From Corinectria fuckeliana (Eukaryota; Ascomycota; Sordariomycetes; Hypocreales; Nectriaceae): DNA of 64,000 nt. The stretch spans positions 186,001 to 250,000 of the forward strand of contig WPDH01000026.1 in the NCBI GenBank assembly GCA_019137255.1, written 5' to 3'. A program made the translations under genes and the position numbers. Of this stretch, positions 22,301 through 34,900 are shown piece after piece; position 1 is the first letter of the stretch; every line of letters starts with the position of its first letter. A model generated the notes under the pieces. It worked only from the letters and a program-made list of their open reading frames with translations, was not told the origin of the DNA and made no database searches.

Positions 22301-24840
22301 GTGATGTCCTGTGATTAAGAGAGCGTCTAGGAACACTTACCTCCGTGTCACTGTGCGGTCAACCCTGCGCAGGACAATCGAGGAACCATTGATTGAGTTG
22401 GGTGTGCACAAATTAAGAAGTACGGACTCGTCATTCTCACTTATACCTCCGGGGGGAGCTTGTCAAAGGGCGGCGGCAGCCGAATTTCAGCCAGAAACAA
22501 TGCCGAGTCCCGATCAAAGCAAAAAAACAACACAGTCAGGGCTGTTCCTGGGACTAGACAACCGTTTCGGCCTGACTGGGGTGCATTTGGTGAAGTCAGT
22601 TTTACACGCCGAGGAACGAACAGGCTGGCAGGTTCGTTTGGGTTTGGGATTAGACGGCGCTCCAAGGACAGGCGCTGTTTGGTATGGAGTGGTGTGCGGA
22701 GCCTCAATCAGCGATGGCTTCAAGCTGCGTCGCACAGCACGGGCTCCGTCTTGTCAAAACCCTAGGTCTACTTCATCGAGGTCTCTTTCAACACCCAATC
22801 CAGACAGTGTGCAACGGGGGACGAGAAAGGAAGTATGCGCACACACCCGGCGAAACGATGGCGATGCGATGCGATGCAGCCTACGAAGTACCTACCTTGG
22901 GTGCTCGCCAACAAAGTGAACACACACCAACACGCCCGCCGGAACTCTCACGCATTAGGGACACCCTTGCACGCGTGCCAAACACACACCCATATCCACG
23001 CCAGCATCCACGCCTATGCACCCGTCCACACCCATCCATCCACACACTGGTCGTGCATCCTGCGGCCGCCTCTGCAACCCGCCGTCGGGAACAAGCGCGG
23101 GACCCCAGACCATCCACGCAGCGGCGACCGAGCGCCCTGGAGCCCGCTGTGCCTAGCTAGCCTCGAGGGGCCGACCCCGGGAGGGGAGCGCAAGACCACC
23201 CCGAAGGACCCCATGGGAGCCCAAGACTTGAACAGCAGCGCCAGCCGGGACAGGGAAGTCAAGGGACCCAGCAGGAGAAGAGGCCCTACTATTAAATGGT
23301 GTACTTACTATCTACGTAGGCGACCCCAGCAGCAGCGAGCAGCGCCCCAGCAGCGCCCCAGCAGCGCCCGACCTGGTGCTGATTGGCAAATCCCCACTTG
23401 CATAGTCGATGGTTTTTGTTCTGTGTGAGGTGAGCCATTCATCTTATTCTACTACCTACCAATAATTGCTCATTCTTGCTATTTGCGTCTTTGCCTTTGC
23501 TTCTGCTTCTGCTTGCTTCTGCTTCTGCTTGCTTCTGCTTCTTCGTCTAGGTCTACGTGTCCATGCTGCTTCCTCGAGTGCTCCTCCTTCTGCGCCTGCG
23601 CCTGCTCGTCGGTCGCCTGCACCTCTCGGTCCCTCGCCATGGATGTCCCTCTCCTCGAACTTCCATGAAAGGCAATCACACCGACTTCCTGCCGCTGAGT
23701 TGCCGACTGCCACCTTATTGCCCGCCTAATTAGCTTCATGCCTCTCTATTTGGCTCCTTAAGAACCTGTATTATTAGCGACGGGGTTCCATCGAGATGGC
23801 CACCACCGACTCGAGCCTCTTTTGTTCCTTGGGTGGGCATGTTGGCACATTGGCACATTGGCAACATTGCCTTTTCCCCTCCCATCATCCAGCATCTGCT
23901 CCATACCCATCAATCCCTCACACTGACACGCGCATTCTCTCACGCGCACTCACACGCGCACATTCGCACTGTATTCCGTCGAGCCCCTCCATCCAATCGT
24001 CCTCACTTCACTCACCCTCCCTTGTTTAGCGGACCGCGCGCGTGCGTTAGAGGGCTGCTCCCTCGACTCGACGCACTGACCGACGTAATCCCAAGGCATC
24101 CAGTCCAGCTTAACGAATACCTACTACTGTACCACGAAGGTGGTCTCGCTCGGTCGCTCGGTCGGGTTGCTCGGTCTGCGTCGGTGACTGTTCTTTTCCC
24201 TTTGCGGCTCTCTGCGGCTCTGTCTTCCGTCATATCATTTTCCATTCCTCACCTACGTCACTCACTCACACACTCACGTCCTCTCCCCCTCTGCCCCTCT
24301 TCCCCTCTATTCCCGCTGTAATTAGTTGACAGCCTCGCAGCCTCGGCCGGTTGGTCTTGTACATACACTCCTGTACAGTACCGTTTCCCATCCCCACCGT
24401 GCTACGCGACTCCACCGTCTCGCCGGCACCGCCCACCGCTGGCGCCCGCTCCAGTGCCTGGTCCGTACATGACTACAGCTGCATCTGAGCGAGGTACTCC
24501 GTACTCCGTACTCCGTCCTCCGTCCTCCATTTTTACATTAACCACACCCGCTGCAGCACCGCTACGCCCCGGTGCCACCTCAATCCTGCTGGGGCGCAAC
24601 ATCTGCCTCAACCCACAAGGGCCACAACCGACAGCCTGGCCCAGAAACCTGGCGCCGCCCTGGCCTGGACTGACCTGAACCTTGACATACAGTACCTCTC
24701 CCATACCGCTGGGACGGACACACAAACGAACAACCGAAAAACGTCGACAACCAACACGACAGTCAGTCACACTTATTACTTACTTGCCCACGCTCACCAT
24801 ACCACGCACACGCACGCGCACACTGACACTCGCGCTTTTT
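22301..24840. other. Gene-sparse interval, simple-sequence-rich
   Basis: It contains GATGC repeats (22858-22877), CAC/CACA-rich DNA (22917-23050), a TTCTGC/TTGC hexamer-type array (23497-23543), CACACG-rich DNA (23920-23970) and CTCCGTA tandem copies (24497-24530). No protein domain is visible in any frame. Confidence 0.45.
23497..23543. repeat. TGCTTC-type microsatellite
   Basis: Near-perfect tandem copies of CTTCTG with interspersed CTTG on the plus strand. Confidence 0.8.
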
Positions 24841-27411
24841 ACTCCTCATACACACCCCTCCCTCCTCTTGACTTTTGATCACCTTCGCCTGCTCCTCTTT
24901 TCTGCCTTGTCTTTCCTCTCCTCTCCCCTTCTTCCCCCTCTCCCTCTTCTCGCCCTCTTTACCTCTCGAAGGCCAATACCGTTCCCTGCTGCCAAGGTAT
25001 GTTTTTGCTCTTCCCTGATTCATCTCCAGCGGTCACTTAAACTCAACCGCCGGCCATTATTGGGCCGTGGTACGCGCGTGCGGAAGACGACGGCCAACAA
25101 CGAACGGCCAGCCGAGGGCGGCGGGCCATTTGGTGGCGGGCAAACTTACCAAACCTTTGTCCTCCATGTCCTAAAGGCAAAAACAAAAAGGAAAACATAC
25201 TGTCGTCGAATATGCCAAGCCCTGCGTTCTTTCCATCTTTCTGTCTGTCCGTCTGTCCGTCCGTCCGTCCGTTCGTCCACTCGTCGAGCTATCTGTCTGA
25301 ATTACCCTTTGGGCTTGTCATACCTCGTCTTGACAAGGCCTGTCCTCACCACTCAATGTTGCCATACTTGGGCGCGTTGCGGTAATGCTGTACCAGAGGG
25401 AATGTGAATGAGTGAACCAACAGCCAACAACAACAAACGACAACCAACAGCTAACAACCGACACACACGCCGACTCCCCTGAGCCCCACGTTGAGTTGTC
25501 ACTCAGTGGGCAGGGACTGGTAGAACAGCGACAGGTCATCATCGACGTGGGCCGCAAGGGGAGCAAGACAACCGGCGAGACAGCCGGAAGACAGCCGGAC
25601 AGACAGACACGCGAGGGAGGCGCCGTTCCCGTTGAGTTGTGGTCGACAGACATTCCAGGTAGCAGAAAAGTCTAACACGGGTTTTGCATAGGCAGTTTCA
25701 GTCGCTTGGCTACGCATTTGCATTGCCTCGCGTCGTCCGCCTCATTTTTCGTCTCGTCACGCCTCGGACCTTGGTGAGAGTGTCTTGTCTGCGCAGAGAG
25801 GTAGAGCGAGAGATAAAGAGCGTGGAAGCTCAAGGTACGCGCGCGACCGGAGCGTAGAGTTACCAGATCGAGACAAAGTTAGGACAAGGTCTTCCTCTAC
25901 TAGACCAGGAAGAGGCAACAGCCTCCTGCGCCGTCGCCGTCGCCGTCGCCATCATCGTCGTCTCCGCAAGGGCCCCGAAGCCGAGCGCCATCATCCGTGG
26001 GCCGTCCTTTCAGAGTCACCAAGGCCCCAAGGCTTAAGTTAAGCCTCCTCTGGCAGCCCGCTCGCTCAGCATTCGGCAGCCTCTCATCGACCCTTCTTCT
26101 TTTTTGTGTGTGGTGCCAGTGCCAGTACCAGTGCCAGTGCCAGTGTTAGCGGTCGTTCACACGTTCGCACTTTCGCACACCCCCCAGTCGCCTTTTCTGT
26201 GCCGTCCCGTGTCTGGCCCTTGACTTGACTTGACGCCAAAACGCCCTGGCCCTGGCCCTTTCCCTACCCCCCTCTAGGGCCTCGCCGCTTTTTTCCCTCC
26301 CCCTCGCTCGGCGGGTTCTGGTAATAGGTGCTAGGTGCTAGGTGCTAAGTGCTAGGTCACTAGGTGCTAGCTGGGCCGGCTCCCTGGGAACGGCACGACA
26401 CCGGGCCATCCGTCCCATTACATTCCCGCCTCTGCTCCCCGCCACTCGCCCACTAGCCCACTCTAAGCTTCCATCCTTTCTGCACCTCCCTCGCACATCC
26501 CCCTCTTCCCTCACACCCCCCCCCTCCGCCGCCGTCCGCCTCTCATAACCCTCTTGGCCCTCTCTCTCTCTGCACATTTTCAGCCCTCCGCCCTCTCTCT
26601 CCTCCAGCCTCTGATCCTTTTGGAGAAACCTCGAGGCAACCCAAAAGTGAAGACGCATCTTTCTGGCCCCCCCGGGAGACCATCAGGGCATCGTCCATCA
26701 CCTCGCCTTTTTTATTAACATCTTTCACACTCCTCTTACCTCGTTCCTTACCCTCACCCTCACCCTCTCACCCTCACCCTTCTCAATCTCTCTCTGCCCC
26801 GGATCTGGGAACCAGGTTTCTTTCCTCTACCACCTGTTCCCAAACCCACCCCCTCCCTCCGTTATTATTCCCCAGACCCAAACCCAGACCCAGACCCAGA
26901 AAGACCCAGAAAGACCCAGAAAGACCCAAACTTCAATCCCACCTGCACACTGCACTCTTGCACACTGCAACGTACCGCACTTTCACTTGCATCGCACTTG
27001 CGCCGCATGCACCTTTTGTGTTCGTGCCTGCGTGTTGTTGTTTGTTCCTGGCCCCTCCCGCCCTGGATCTAATCGTCCGCTCTCCCTTCCTTCGCTCTAT
27101 ATATTCGGCCTGTCCCGTCCGTCGCACTTCTCCCGCCCGTGTTAGAAACACAACCTCCACCCCTCGGACGAAACCCCAGGGTCTGCCCCTCTGGTACTCT
27201 GGAATCCGCCCTCATCTCCCACCAAGACATCCATTCTTGACTCGGGACTCTCGGCCACTCCGACGACACAACACTCAATAGGACCGCCGCCGACGACAAC
27301 AATACTACTACTTGTTACCACCATTACCACTACCACCACTACTTTTACTGCTGCTGCTGCTGCTACCACCACTTCTCTACCCTACTCCTACCGTGGCCAC
27401 CCCACCCCCAA
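24841..27411 (+). promoter_or_regulatory. Probable promoter and long leader of the first Zn2Cys6 gene
   Basis: A CT-rich tract (24850-24990), typical of fungal transcription starts, ends at a strong splice donor, AAG followed by GTATGT, at 24997. More CT-rich DNA and several tandem repeats follow: TCCG/TCTG at 25240-25278, CAGTGC at 26115-26147, GGTGCTA at 26326-26370, CCCTCA at 26750-26780, AGACCC at 26881-26931 and GCT/ACC triplets at 27300-27370. I infer a leader of up to 2.5 kb, possibly spliced. No alternative coding content is visible. Confidence 0.4.
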
Positions 27412-27516
27412 ATGCTCCTTCGCAGTCATCCCATCAACCACTTTGCACCTCGAGCCTTTGGATCTAACCCACTCACCTGCATCTGCCCGTCAGAGGCCCG
27501 TCGTGCATCAACATAG
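27412..27516 (+). promoter_or_regulatory. Upstream ORF of 34 codons, one base before the main start
   Basis: An ATG at 27412 opens a 34-codon frame that ends with TAG at 27514-27516. The main ATG of the Zn2Cys6 gene is at 27518, a different frame. If this segment is in the mRNA, scanning ribosomes would meet this ATG first, so it could lower or condition translation of the factor. Confidence 0.6.
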
Positions 27517-27517
27517 C

Positions 27518-28979
27518 ATGGCCGACGACAACTATCGAAAGGAGTATCCTCAGCATAGTCGTCCAGAGGAGCACCAACCCCGACACCAGCACTACCCCCC
27601 ACCTCCCCCGGACAACGCCCAGCGCCCTGAAGCGCCTCCAGGCAACATGGCCGCCTCCGTGTCTCTCCCTTCCATTCACGACTCCCGCAGCTACGGCCCA
27701 CCTCCCCCCGGCCTAGGACGTGGCTACCCCCCGGACCCGCGGTATGCTTCACCCAACGCCGTCAACGGCTACCCGCCTCCCGGCCAGCAAGGCCCGCCTC
27801 CCGGCCAACAGCAGCAACCTCCGTATCTTCCGCCGCTCCAGCCTCAGACCGACTCCCGATCTCCCGCCTACCCACCGCCAGAGCAGCGAGGCGGGTACTA
27901 CGATGACCGCCGCCCTCCTGGCTATTCTCAGGACCCCTATTCCCAGGACCCCTACTACGCCTACCGAGGACAGCCACCTCAGGGTCCCCAAGGCAACAGC
28001 TTCCGTGACTACCGCGCTCACATCGCCGGCGGCGTCTACGAGTACCCTCCTGGAGGTCCGGGTGCCGCACCTCAGTTAACGCAGGCGGCTCCTAGGCAGC
28101 GCACATCGATTGCCTGCCGATACTGCAGGAAGCGAAAGGTGTGTGCTATGCCCCTTTTGGTCTCTGCTTGTTCGATGTTGCTAACTGTACCAGATCCGAT
28201 GCAGCGGCTACCAGAGTGCTCCGGGAGGCAAGTGCCAAAACTGTGCTCGCATGAACCAAGAGTGCATCTTCCAGCCAGTATCCTCGTCGAGTTCGACAGC
28301 ATTTATCCCCGTCTCTGCGGTTCCCGGGGGCGTCCCGCCGGGCACTCAGCTCTTCGGTGCATATGGACAGCCCCTGGCTCCTAGTTCGATCCCAGCACAC
28401 CCCCAAGGCCCCTACCAGCACCAAGCTGGGCTCCCGCCGGGCAACTACTACCAGCCGCCAGTTCAGTCGCCAACCGAGTCGTTCTCATCCTACGGAGAAG
28501 GAAGGACCGACGACGGTCAAGTTACGGGAAGACGTCGCCGAAGGACGTCGGAGGAGCAGGACGAAGGCTACAGACTTCCCCCGCCGAGAGGAGCTGTGGA
28601 GGAGGACCCGCGAAGAAGGTCCCCTGCGGAATTTTCAAACCACAGCAGCCCTGGCGGAGTCGGCTATCCGCCGTACCCTGGGGCCAGACAGAGCCCACGC
28701 AACCCTAGCGGAAATGCGCCACCACAGCCCGTGGCAGGAGGAAGCTACGCGGCGTCGGCTCCCGGCGGCCGTTCCCCGACAGCACCAAACGGCTCCAGCG
28801 GATCGTCGACGCCGGCTCGACAGGGGCAGGGCTCCAGTCAACAGTCACAGCAAGGAAACTCGTCGGTAATGAGCCTTAGCAACCTAGTCGAGAAGAACGA
28901 CATCGATAAGACGATGATTGACCGACTGAACCGACCTGGGCCTGGTCAAATTGGGGGACCTAGAGATGCAAGCCGTTGA
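27518..28979 (+). CDS. Zn(II)2Cys6 transcription factor, Pro-rich N-terminus
   Basis: Two exons, 27518-28138 and 28194-28979, give 468 aa. The 55-nt intron has donor GTGTGC, branch GCTAAC and acceptor ACCAG. It falls inside the zinc cluster, directly after the CRKRK basic stretch. The cluster cysteines are C200, C203, C210, C221, C224 and C231, spacing CX2CX6CX10CX2CX6C. The loop between C3 and C4 is long and contains APGGK. Before the cluster there are about 190 residues rich in P, G, Y and Q. After it come PVSSSSSTAF and a Ser/Pro/Gly-rich region with an RRRRR patch. No fungal-specific TF middle homology region is visible, which is a departure from the most common Gal4-type layout. It is a nuclear DNA-binding regulator by family, and its targets are unknown. 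It sits alone between large non-coding flanks, and a uORF stops one base before its ATG. Confidence 0.9.
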
Positions 28980-31860
28980 CGAAACCCGAGGACGAATTGA
29001 CCCTGCCGGACAGGTCAAAACGACGAGCCGATGCTCTACCGTTTAATTGGTGGGCCTCTCGGAACCTCGATGGCTGGCCACCGATGAGACGACGGATGTT
29101 CAATGCTTTTCTTTTTATTTCTCGACAAAGAGAGGGAGGAAGCGGCTGGAGTAAAACCGAAATCAAGAATGGGAGACCGGACTCCCGTGGGCGATACTAA
29201 ACAGCAGGGCATGGTCTAGAGCAAGACGCAGTTTGGCAACAAACATCTTTCAGGTATCATGTCTTTTGTTTTGGTGGCTGTTGTCTAATTTTGTGTTGGT
29301 CGCGGGCTTGTCCACGTTCTCGTTCTGCTTTCTCCTTTTTCTTCTTCATTTTTAATTTTGAGAAATTTCTCGTTTTGAGAAATGGCCTGAAAAAAGGTAG
29401 CAGTTGCGGTCGTTGCGCACTTCTAATCGGTCGGTTACTTTTGTTTCCAGGAAAGACGGATACGCCTCACGGCACCAAATGGGTTTTCTTTTTGCTTGTC
29501 ACGTTTCTGATGCGCTTGGTTTGGTTTGGTCTCGTGGCTTTATTTGCGACTACTACAGAGTTATGATTTGTGGGCGGCCTGGCTGGCTGGAGTGGTGTGC
29601 TTGGTTTTCTCGAGAAGATTTTTGTCTTGTCTGCTAGGATGACGATTCGCGCAAGCGAATGGAAAATGGCGGGCGCCTTTCCCTTTTCTGTGGGCATATG
29701 TTGATGACGAAGGGCTTCAAGGGAACGGCAAGGACAGGACGGTTATGGGCTCCTCCTTGGGCTGGGACAGGATGGGTGGTATTTTGAAGGCAATGTTAGG
29801 CGAAGGGAAACGAAGGGATTATGCTGCGAGGCAGTTTGACGTTTGACGTTTGCTGTTTCTCGTCTTGTTTATTGTAATCAATCGTTTCGATGCTCGATAT
29901 CCATATTCACTATTGCTATAAATGCCTAATTGATGCTGAGTTGATGGGCAACTACTATTTGCCCCTTCCCCTCACGTACTAGATTTAGGTAGCTTAGTCT
30001 GTCTGTCTGGTCTGGTCTGGTCTGGTCTGGGGACATGCATCCATAAGACCAATGAATGGGTGGATGTTGGGAAAGCCACCCACGATGCAGCCGCACACTT
30101 GTACCATGCAGGCTTGGTGACGGCGGTAAAGGACTTAAGGAACCAAGAGATCCAGGGATCAAGGGATCTAGCATCTAACTTCCTAGCCTACAGAGAGTAG
30201 GGGAGAGGAGAGGAGAGGAGGCGGGTGTGGAGGCGGATGCAAGAAGGGTGTCATGTGTCACCCGAAGACTCCCGGAGCGGGCTTCTGCGAGGCTAGACGT
30301 CAGGTAGATAGGTACCTATTAGGTAGCAGGTAGGTATAGTCTATTTACATGCTACGTATGTATATTACTAGTAAGGGAGCAGGGGTGGGGGGGAAGGTTG
30401 AAAATTTCCAGCGGGGGAAGAGGCTGACACGTTGTGGGAAAACGGCAAAAGACAAGGGATGAATGGATGGATGGATCATGGGGCGTCTTTGTTGGCGTAG
30501 TTTTGTCTCTCACCTCCAAGTTTAGGCTGTCTCGTCTCGTCCCGTCGCCACGCTTGCGGGCAATTGGGCCCAGCCAGATAGCCCAGCCAGCCACCAGCGA
30601 GCGAGGGCTTGTGGGCCGTTGGATGGGATACTATGTAGGATGGGGTTATGAATGATGGGGAGGAGAGAAGAGAAGAGACGAGAAGGGAGGGAGGGGGGGT
30701 TAACCCTGTAGAAAGAGAAGAGAAAAAAGCTCTGGACTATACAAGGGAAGGTTAGGGAAGGGTACTTAGGTAGGTAGGGAGCGAGGGAGGCTACGGCATG
30801 GAGTAATACTAATTAGTTCATGGACAAAGGGCGAGTCCACATGGCTTGAAAGAGAACGAAAGAGAATGAGTGAGATGGGCAAACAAACAAGAGAGCCAAG
30901 CAAGCCAAAGCGTCAAAAGAGGGGGCTTGTACAGAGCGGAGAAGTGAAGTGGCCGGGGTGGTCGCTGTAGATTTGGTGTCGATTCGACGTTTTCCGTGGA
31001 CGGTGTGGAAATGTGGAAATGTGGATGAGAGTGGATATGATGCACGGGGACGGCCGCAGGAGGGTCGATGCACATGACGCAGCGCCCACGCACAGGGGAC
31101 GGGGACGGAGACGGGATGATGACTTGGGTTGAGATGGGTTGGTTAGTGGGTTGGTTGGCTGGGTTTGAGGGAGAGAGCGGAAGGTAAGTAGGTAGGGCCA
31201 GGGGAAGTTGGGAGTTGGCAAGTATTTGAAGAGGAAGAACACAACTGTGACGATGATACGGGCAGTCAACTTACAGCACTGAGGGGAGGTTTCCCGGTGG
31301 AATAGTGGAATATTAATTGACGAGCGCGGTGGAGCTGGAGCTGGAGCGCTGTTATTGGGCTTGGCTTGGCTGGCCTGGTCTACTCTGCCCACCTACCTGC
31401 CTACAAACGACGACTGGGTTGCGCTCCAGTTTGATGAAGTTTGATAGACGGCAAGTAGAGCCGGGCGTATTAGAGTCACGGAATCAATTGTATCATGACG
31501 ATGAAGACGAGTACGTTTGGTGTCGGTGTCGGTGTCGGTATTGGTGTTGATGTTGGCGTTGGTAAGATTATGAGAGAACACCCTCAGATCCACCATCACC
31601 ACCGCCACCACCACCACCACCAACAGAGACATTGTGTAAGAGCACTACCAAAGCGACCAACATAACATAACGCAACGAAAATAATAGACCCAAGGTACGG
31701 CAGGGCACTAGTACCCAATACCATCACACACGCGTCAATACACACACACACAAACAACCACAGTCTCTCGCACTGACTAACACACACAATGCACACACAC
31801 GCACACACACAATACAAAAGCAAAGAGACTCATTACAAGATGTAGCGCACCCTTACCTGC
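28980..31860. other. Gene-free 3' flank of the Zn2Cys6 gene
   Basis: A likely long 3' UTR lies at the left. GGTCT tandem copies (30005-30030), GTCGGT and related repeats (31510-31560), CAC/CCA triplets (31580-31621) and a CA-rich array (31740-31811) follow. No protein motif was seen on either strand. Confidence 0.45.
31740..31811. repeat. CA-rich dinucleotide array
   Basis: Interrupted CA repeats on the plus strand, ending about 50 nt before the poly-C gap. Confidence 0.8.
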
Positions 31861-31862
31861 CT

Positions 31863-31911
31863 CCCCCCCCCCCCCCCCCCCCCCCCCCNNCCCCCCCCCC
31901 CCCCCCCCCCC
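31863..31911. other. Assembly gap in a poly-C tract
   Basis: 26 C, then NN (31889-31890), then 21 C. The true length of the tract is unknown. Confidence 0.95.
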
Positions 31912-34900
31912 GCTTGCCGCACTACACCACACTACACCACACTACCAAGCACGCACACACACTCACAGCAACCTGACACGTTGGCAGATTTGCCTGCCCA
32001 TTAGCCAGCCAGCCAGCCACTACAACCCGTTGCAGTAGCCTAGATGCAGGAGCCGGTGGGCGATCATGGCAACTGGTACGTTTACGCTCCCGAGTGCCGA
32101 ACTACTACTTAATTAACGGTAGATTAGACGCGAGAAGGGGCCGAGAAAGGGAAAGACGGGGGCGGGGGGCGTGAAATTGGCCATGGTACGGTTAAAGGAG
32201 CTAGACGCGATGGACGAGAAGAAGGCCTTCTTTCAGAAAAGCCGCGGTTGATAGCGAGCATTGCCAAGACTGAGATTGACTACCTACTATTGTACAGGCT
32301 GTCTTTCTAGTACGGGGTGTGTATTGACAGCCTTGGGAGAGAGAAAGGGGGGAGGGGGCAGCCTAGCATCAATAAGATAAAGGGGATCTCCACATAAGAG
32401 ACAAACAAAGAAGTCACTACTGGCCTGTTCATATCTGTGAGATTCCTTGAGATGCATGCGTTGAGGATCAAGTGCCCAAGGTCTAGGGGTGTTTAAGGAG
32501 TGGGATTAGAGAGTGTCTACGATTTAGACAGTATCATCCCCTCCCTTCCATGCCTACCTACCTAGGTAGTCCGTATCTTACCTAGCCGTGCTATTCTTCC
32601 ATCCATCCACCCATCCTCCGCTTCTCGCCACTTTAGGAACCGCGTCCGAGTCCGAGTGCGGCGATGGCGTGAGATGGACGGTACATACGTCCTACCGATT
32701 TCTTTCTGGCTTGAAGGCCGATAGTGGGTGGACACAGGCGGGAAAAAAAACTATGGGAACAAAAAACCCCAGCCTAAAAAAAGGACTAAAGGGTTAAACG
32801 GTAAATAAGCTACACACGCCCTGATAGACGGTTTAGACGGTTCTGTGCGCTAACGGAAACGGAGGCGCGGGCGGGTGGGCGCGGGCGGCGGCGGCGGCGT
32901 GAGAGAACAGGTGAAGGGAGGGAAGGGAGGGCCGGGGGGGGTGTGTTGTGATGATGTTGAGGCGGCAAGGTTTAGGATGGGGATGGTATTGATGGGGCTC
33001 TTTGATTTTGGAACTTTTTATAGGATAGCATATGATAAGTTTACTGGATACCTGGAGGGGAGGGAAGTGTGAAGTGTGTATAATGGGGGCGTGTAAAGGG
33101 ACAGTGTGTCGAGAGAGAGGGACGGACCGAGTGAAAGAGACGATGAGAAGAAGAGGGGTAGTACAGTAAGTAGCATGGAAGAGACAGATGAGGGGGAAAG
33201 AGGAGCCTAGACTGAAACGTGGTACTTTGTAGTACAGTGTAAGGCGAAGCGGTGACAGGGACGTATCGTGGATGTGTGGATGTATGGATGGATCATGTAC
33301 TTCTGGTACCGGGTTTGTATGTATGCTTTTACAAAGAGGGTATGGCCTTGGACGAGGTAGGTGTGGTTGCTAGAGAGAAGAGAAGGGAGGAGAGCGAAAG
33401 ATAGAGAAAGAGAATGAATGAATGAATGAAGGGAAACATGTGACGACAAAGAGACGCGCAGAAGGTGGGAAATGCAGAATGGCGGTGGAAAGGGAGGGCG
33501 ACAGAAGCAGGGAGCTCAAGGGAGAGACAATGACCGAATGAATGAATGAATTGTTATTCTGTTTCAGGGGGTGTAACATGGACGGCTCGCCACGATGATG
33601 ATGCTTCTCTCACCGAGTCTATCGCAGATGCTTTGCAAAGCTACTACAGCCGAAGGTTCTGCGACGGTTACCTAGATGGCCATCTATGTACGCGCGTACA
33701 TTCATACAGACATGACTGTCGTCAACGAGCCGTCGCGGAGAAAACTGCCCGGGCCGATAGACGCTGTGTCTGAAATGCGCTGAGGAAGTATCTATGATGC
33801 GAAGTCAAAGAGGATGGTTTGGTGATGATGCTGGGCCGAGGGCGGAGCCCAAAAAAAAAGGGGTTCGCCTCACCACCAAGACAACAATCGACAGGCTGGG
33901 CTCGGAGTTTCCTTTTCCGAGTCTTGTTTGATTTTTGAAGTTTTGAAAAGGTAAAACAAACTTGTTGCGATTCTTGGCAGACTCTATTCCTATGCGCAGC
34001 AGTAGAAGCGAAATACAAGGGGAAAAAAGAAAAAGGGGGCGTGGGTGTCGGTGTCGGCGTGGGCAATCCAAGACGAAACACGCACACGAGAACTCAAGAC
34101 AGACTTTCCCACCTCGACGCTCGCGGCGGGAAGACGACAAGAGCTCTTAGACAAAATGACGTAGAACATTTCACGGGGATGCCCGCCAGGAACGAGATGC
34201 CAGACGGGCGAAAGTGGTATGCGGAAAGGGACAGCTCGTGTGGTGGGAGGCCCGGTCCCGGATATTTGGGCGAGCACTGGAATGCGGGTTCGGGTTGTGG
34301 TATGAGAGATGGTCATTCAGTAAGAGAAGGGGGTGGGATTTGTGGTATGGAAGAAAAGAGTGATAGAATTATGGGAGAGGAGATTCTCTGGGCAAGTAAA
34401 GAGAGAGAGATTGAGGGGGAAGGGGATTGCCAACGAGGATCGCACCTGCCTACCGTGGTGATGCGTCAGCTTGGTGTTTACTGTTTTCCCCTGCGGCCAT
34501 TCTCGACTTTCAACACCATCCATTCTTTCCATCTACTCATTCCCTCTACCTATCGTCTCCAATACGACATGCGATGCAGCCGTCTGGTAGTCACAATCAA
34601 CCCGAAACGGCCCTTTCGAGTCGCTTCTTTTCCATCTTCACTCTCTGGCCAAGCTGGTCCAGGGCCTGCGACTACGAAGACGCGATCTCCCCCTCCTCCT
34701 CCTCCTCTTCTCCCTCCTTCACGCCCCTCCTCATCAGGCTCCTTCCACCTGGAGAACCTTCCGTCAATGGCTTTTGGCCTTCCACTGTGCTGGGACGCTC
34801 CAGAACGCGGGAGACCACACGGGGCTCTACCCTTTAAGTCCCGCACAAGGGCGTGTCAAACACAGCCTCGGGCACGACGAGGGTTTGCGACCAAAGAACG

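Noticed and set aside
24682..25407. 241-codon plus-strand open frame
   Set aside because: Translation of CT/CA-rich simple sequence and a likely leader region.
26750..26780. CCCTCA repeats as an internal telomere remnant
   Set aside because: The unit is not the fungal CCCTAA repeat, and the tract is one of many pyrimidine-rich arrays in this leader.
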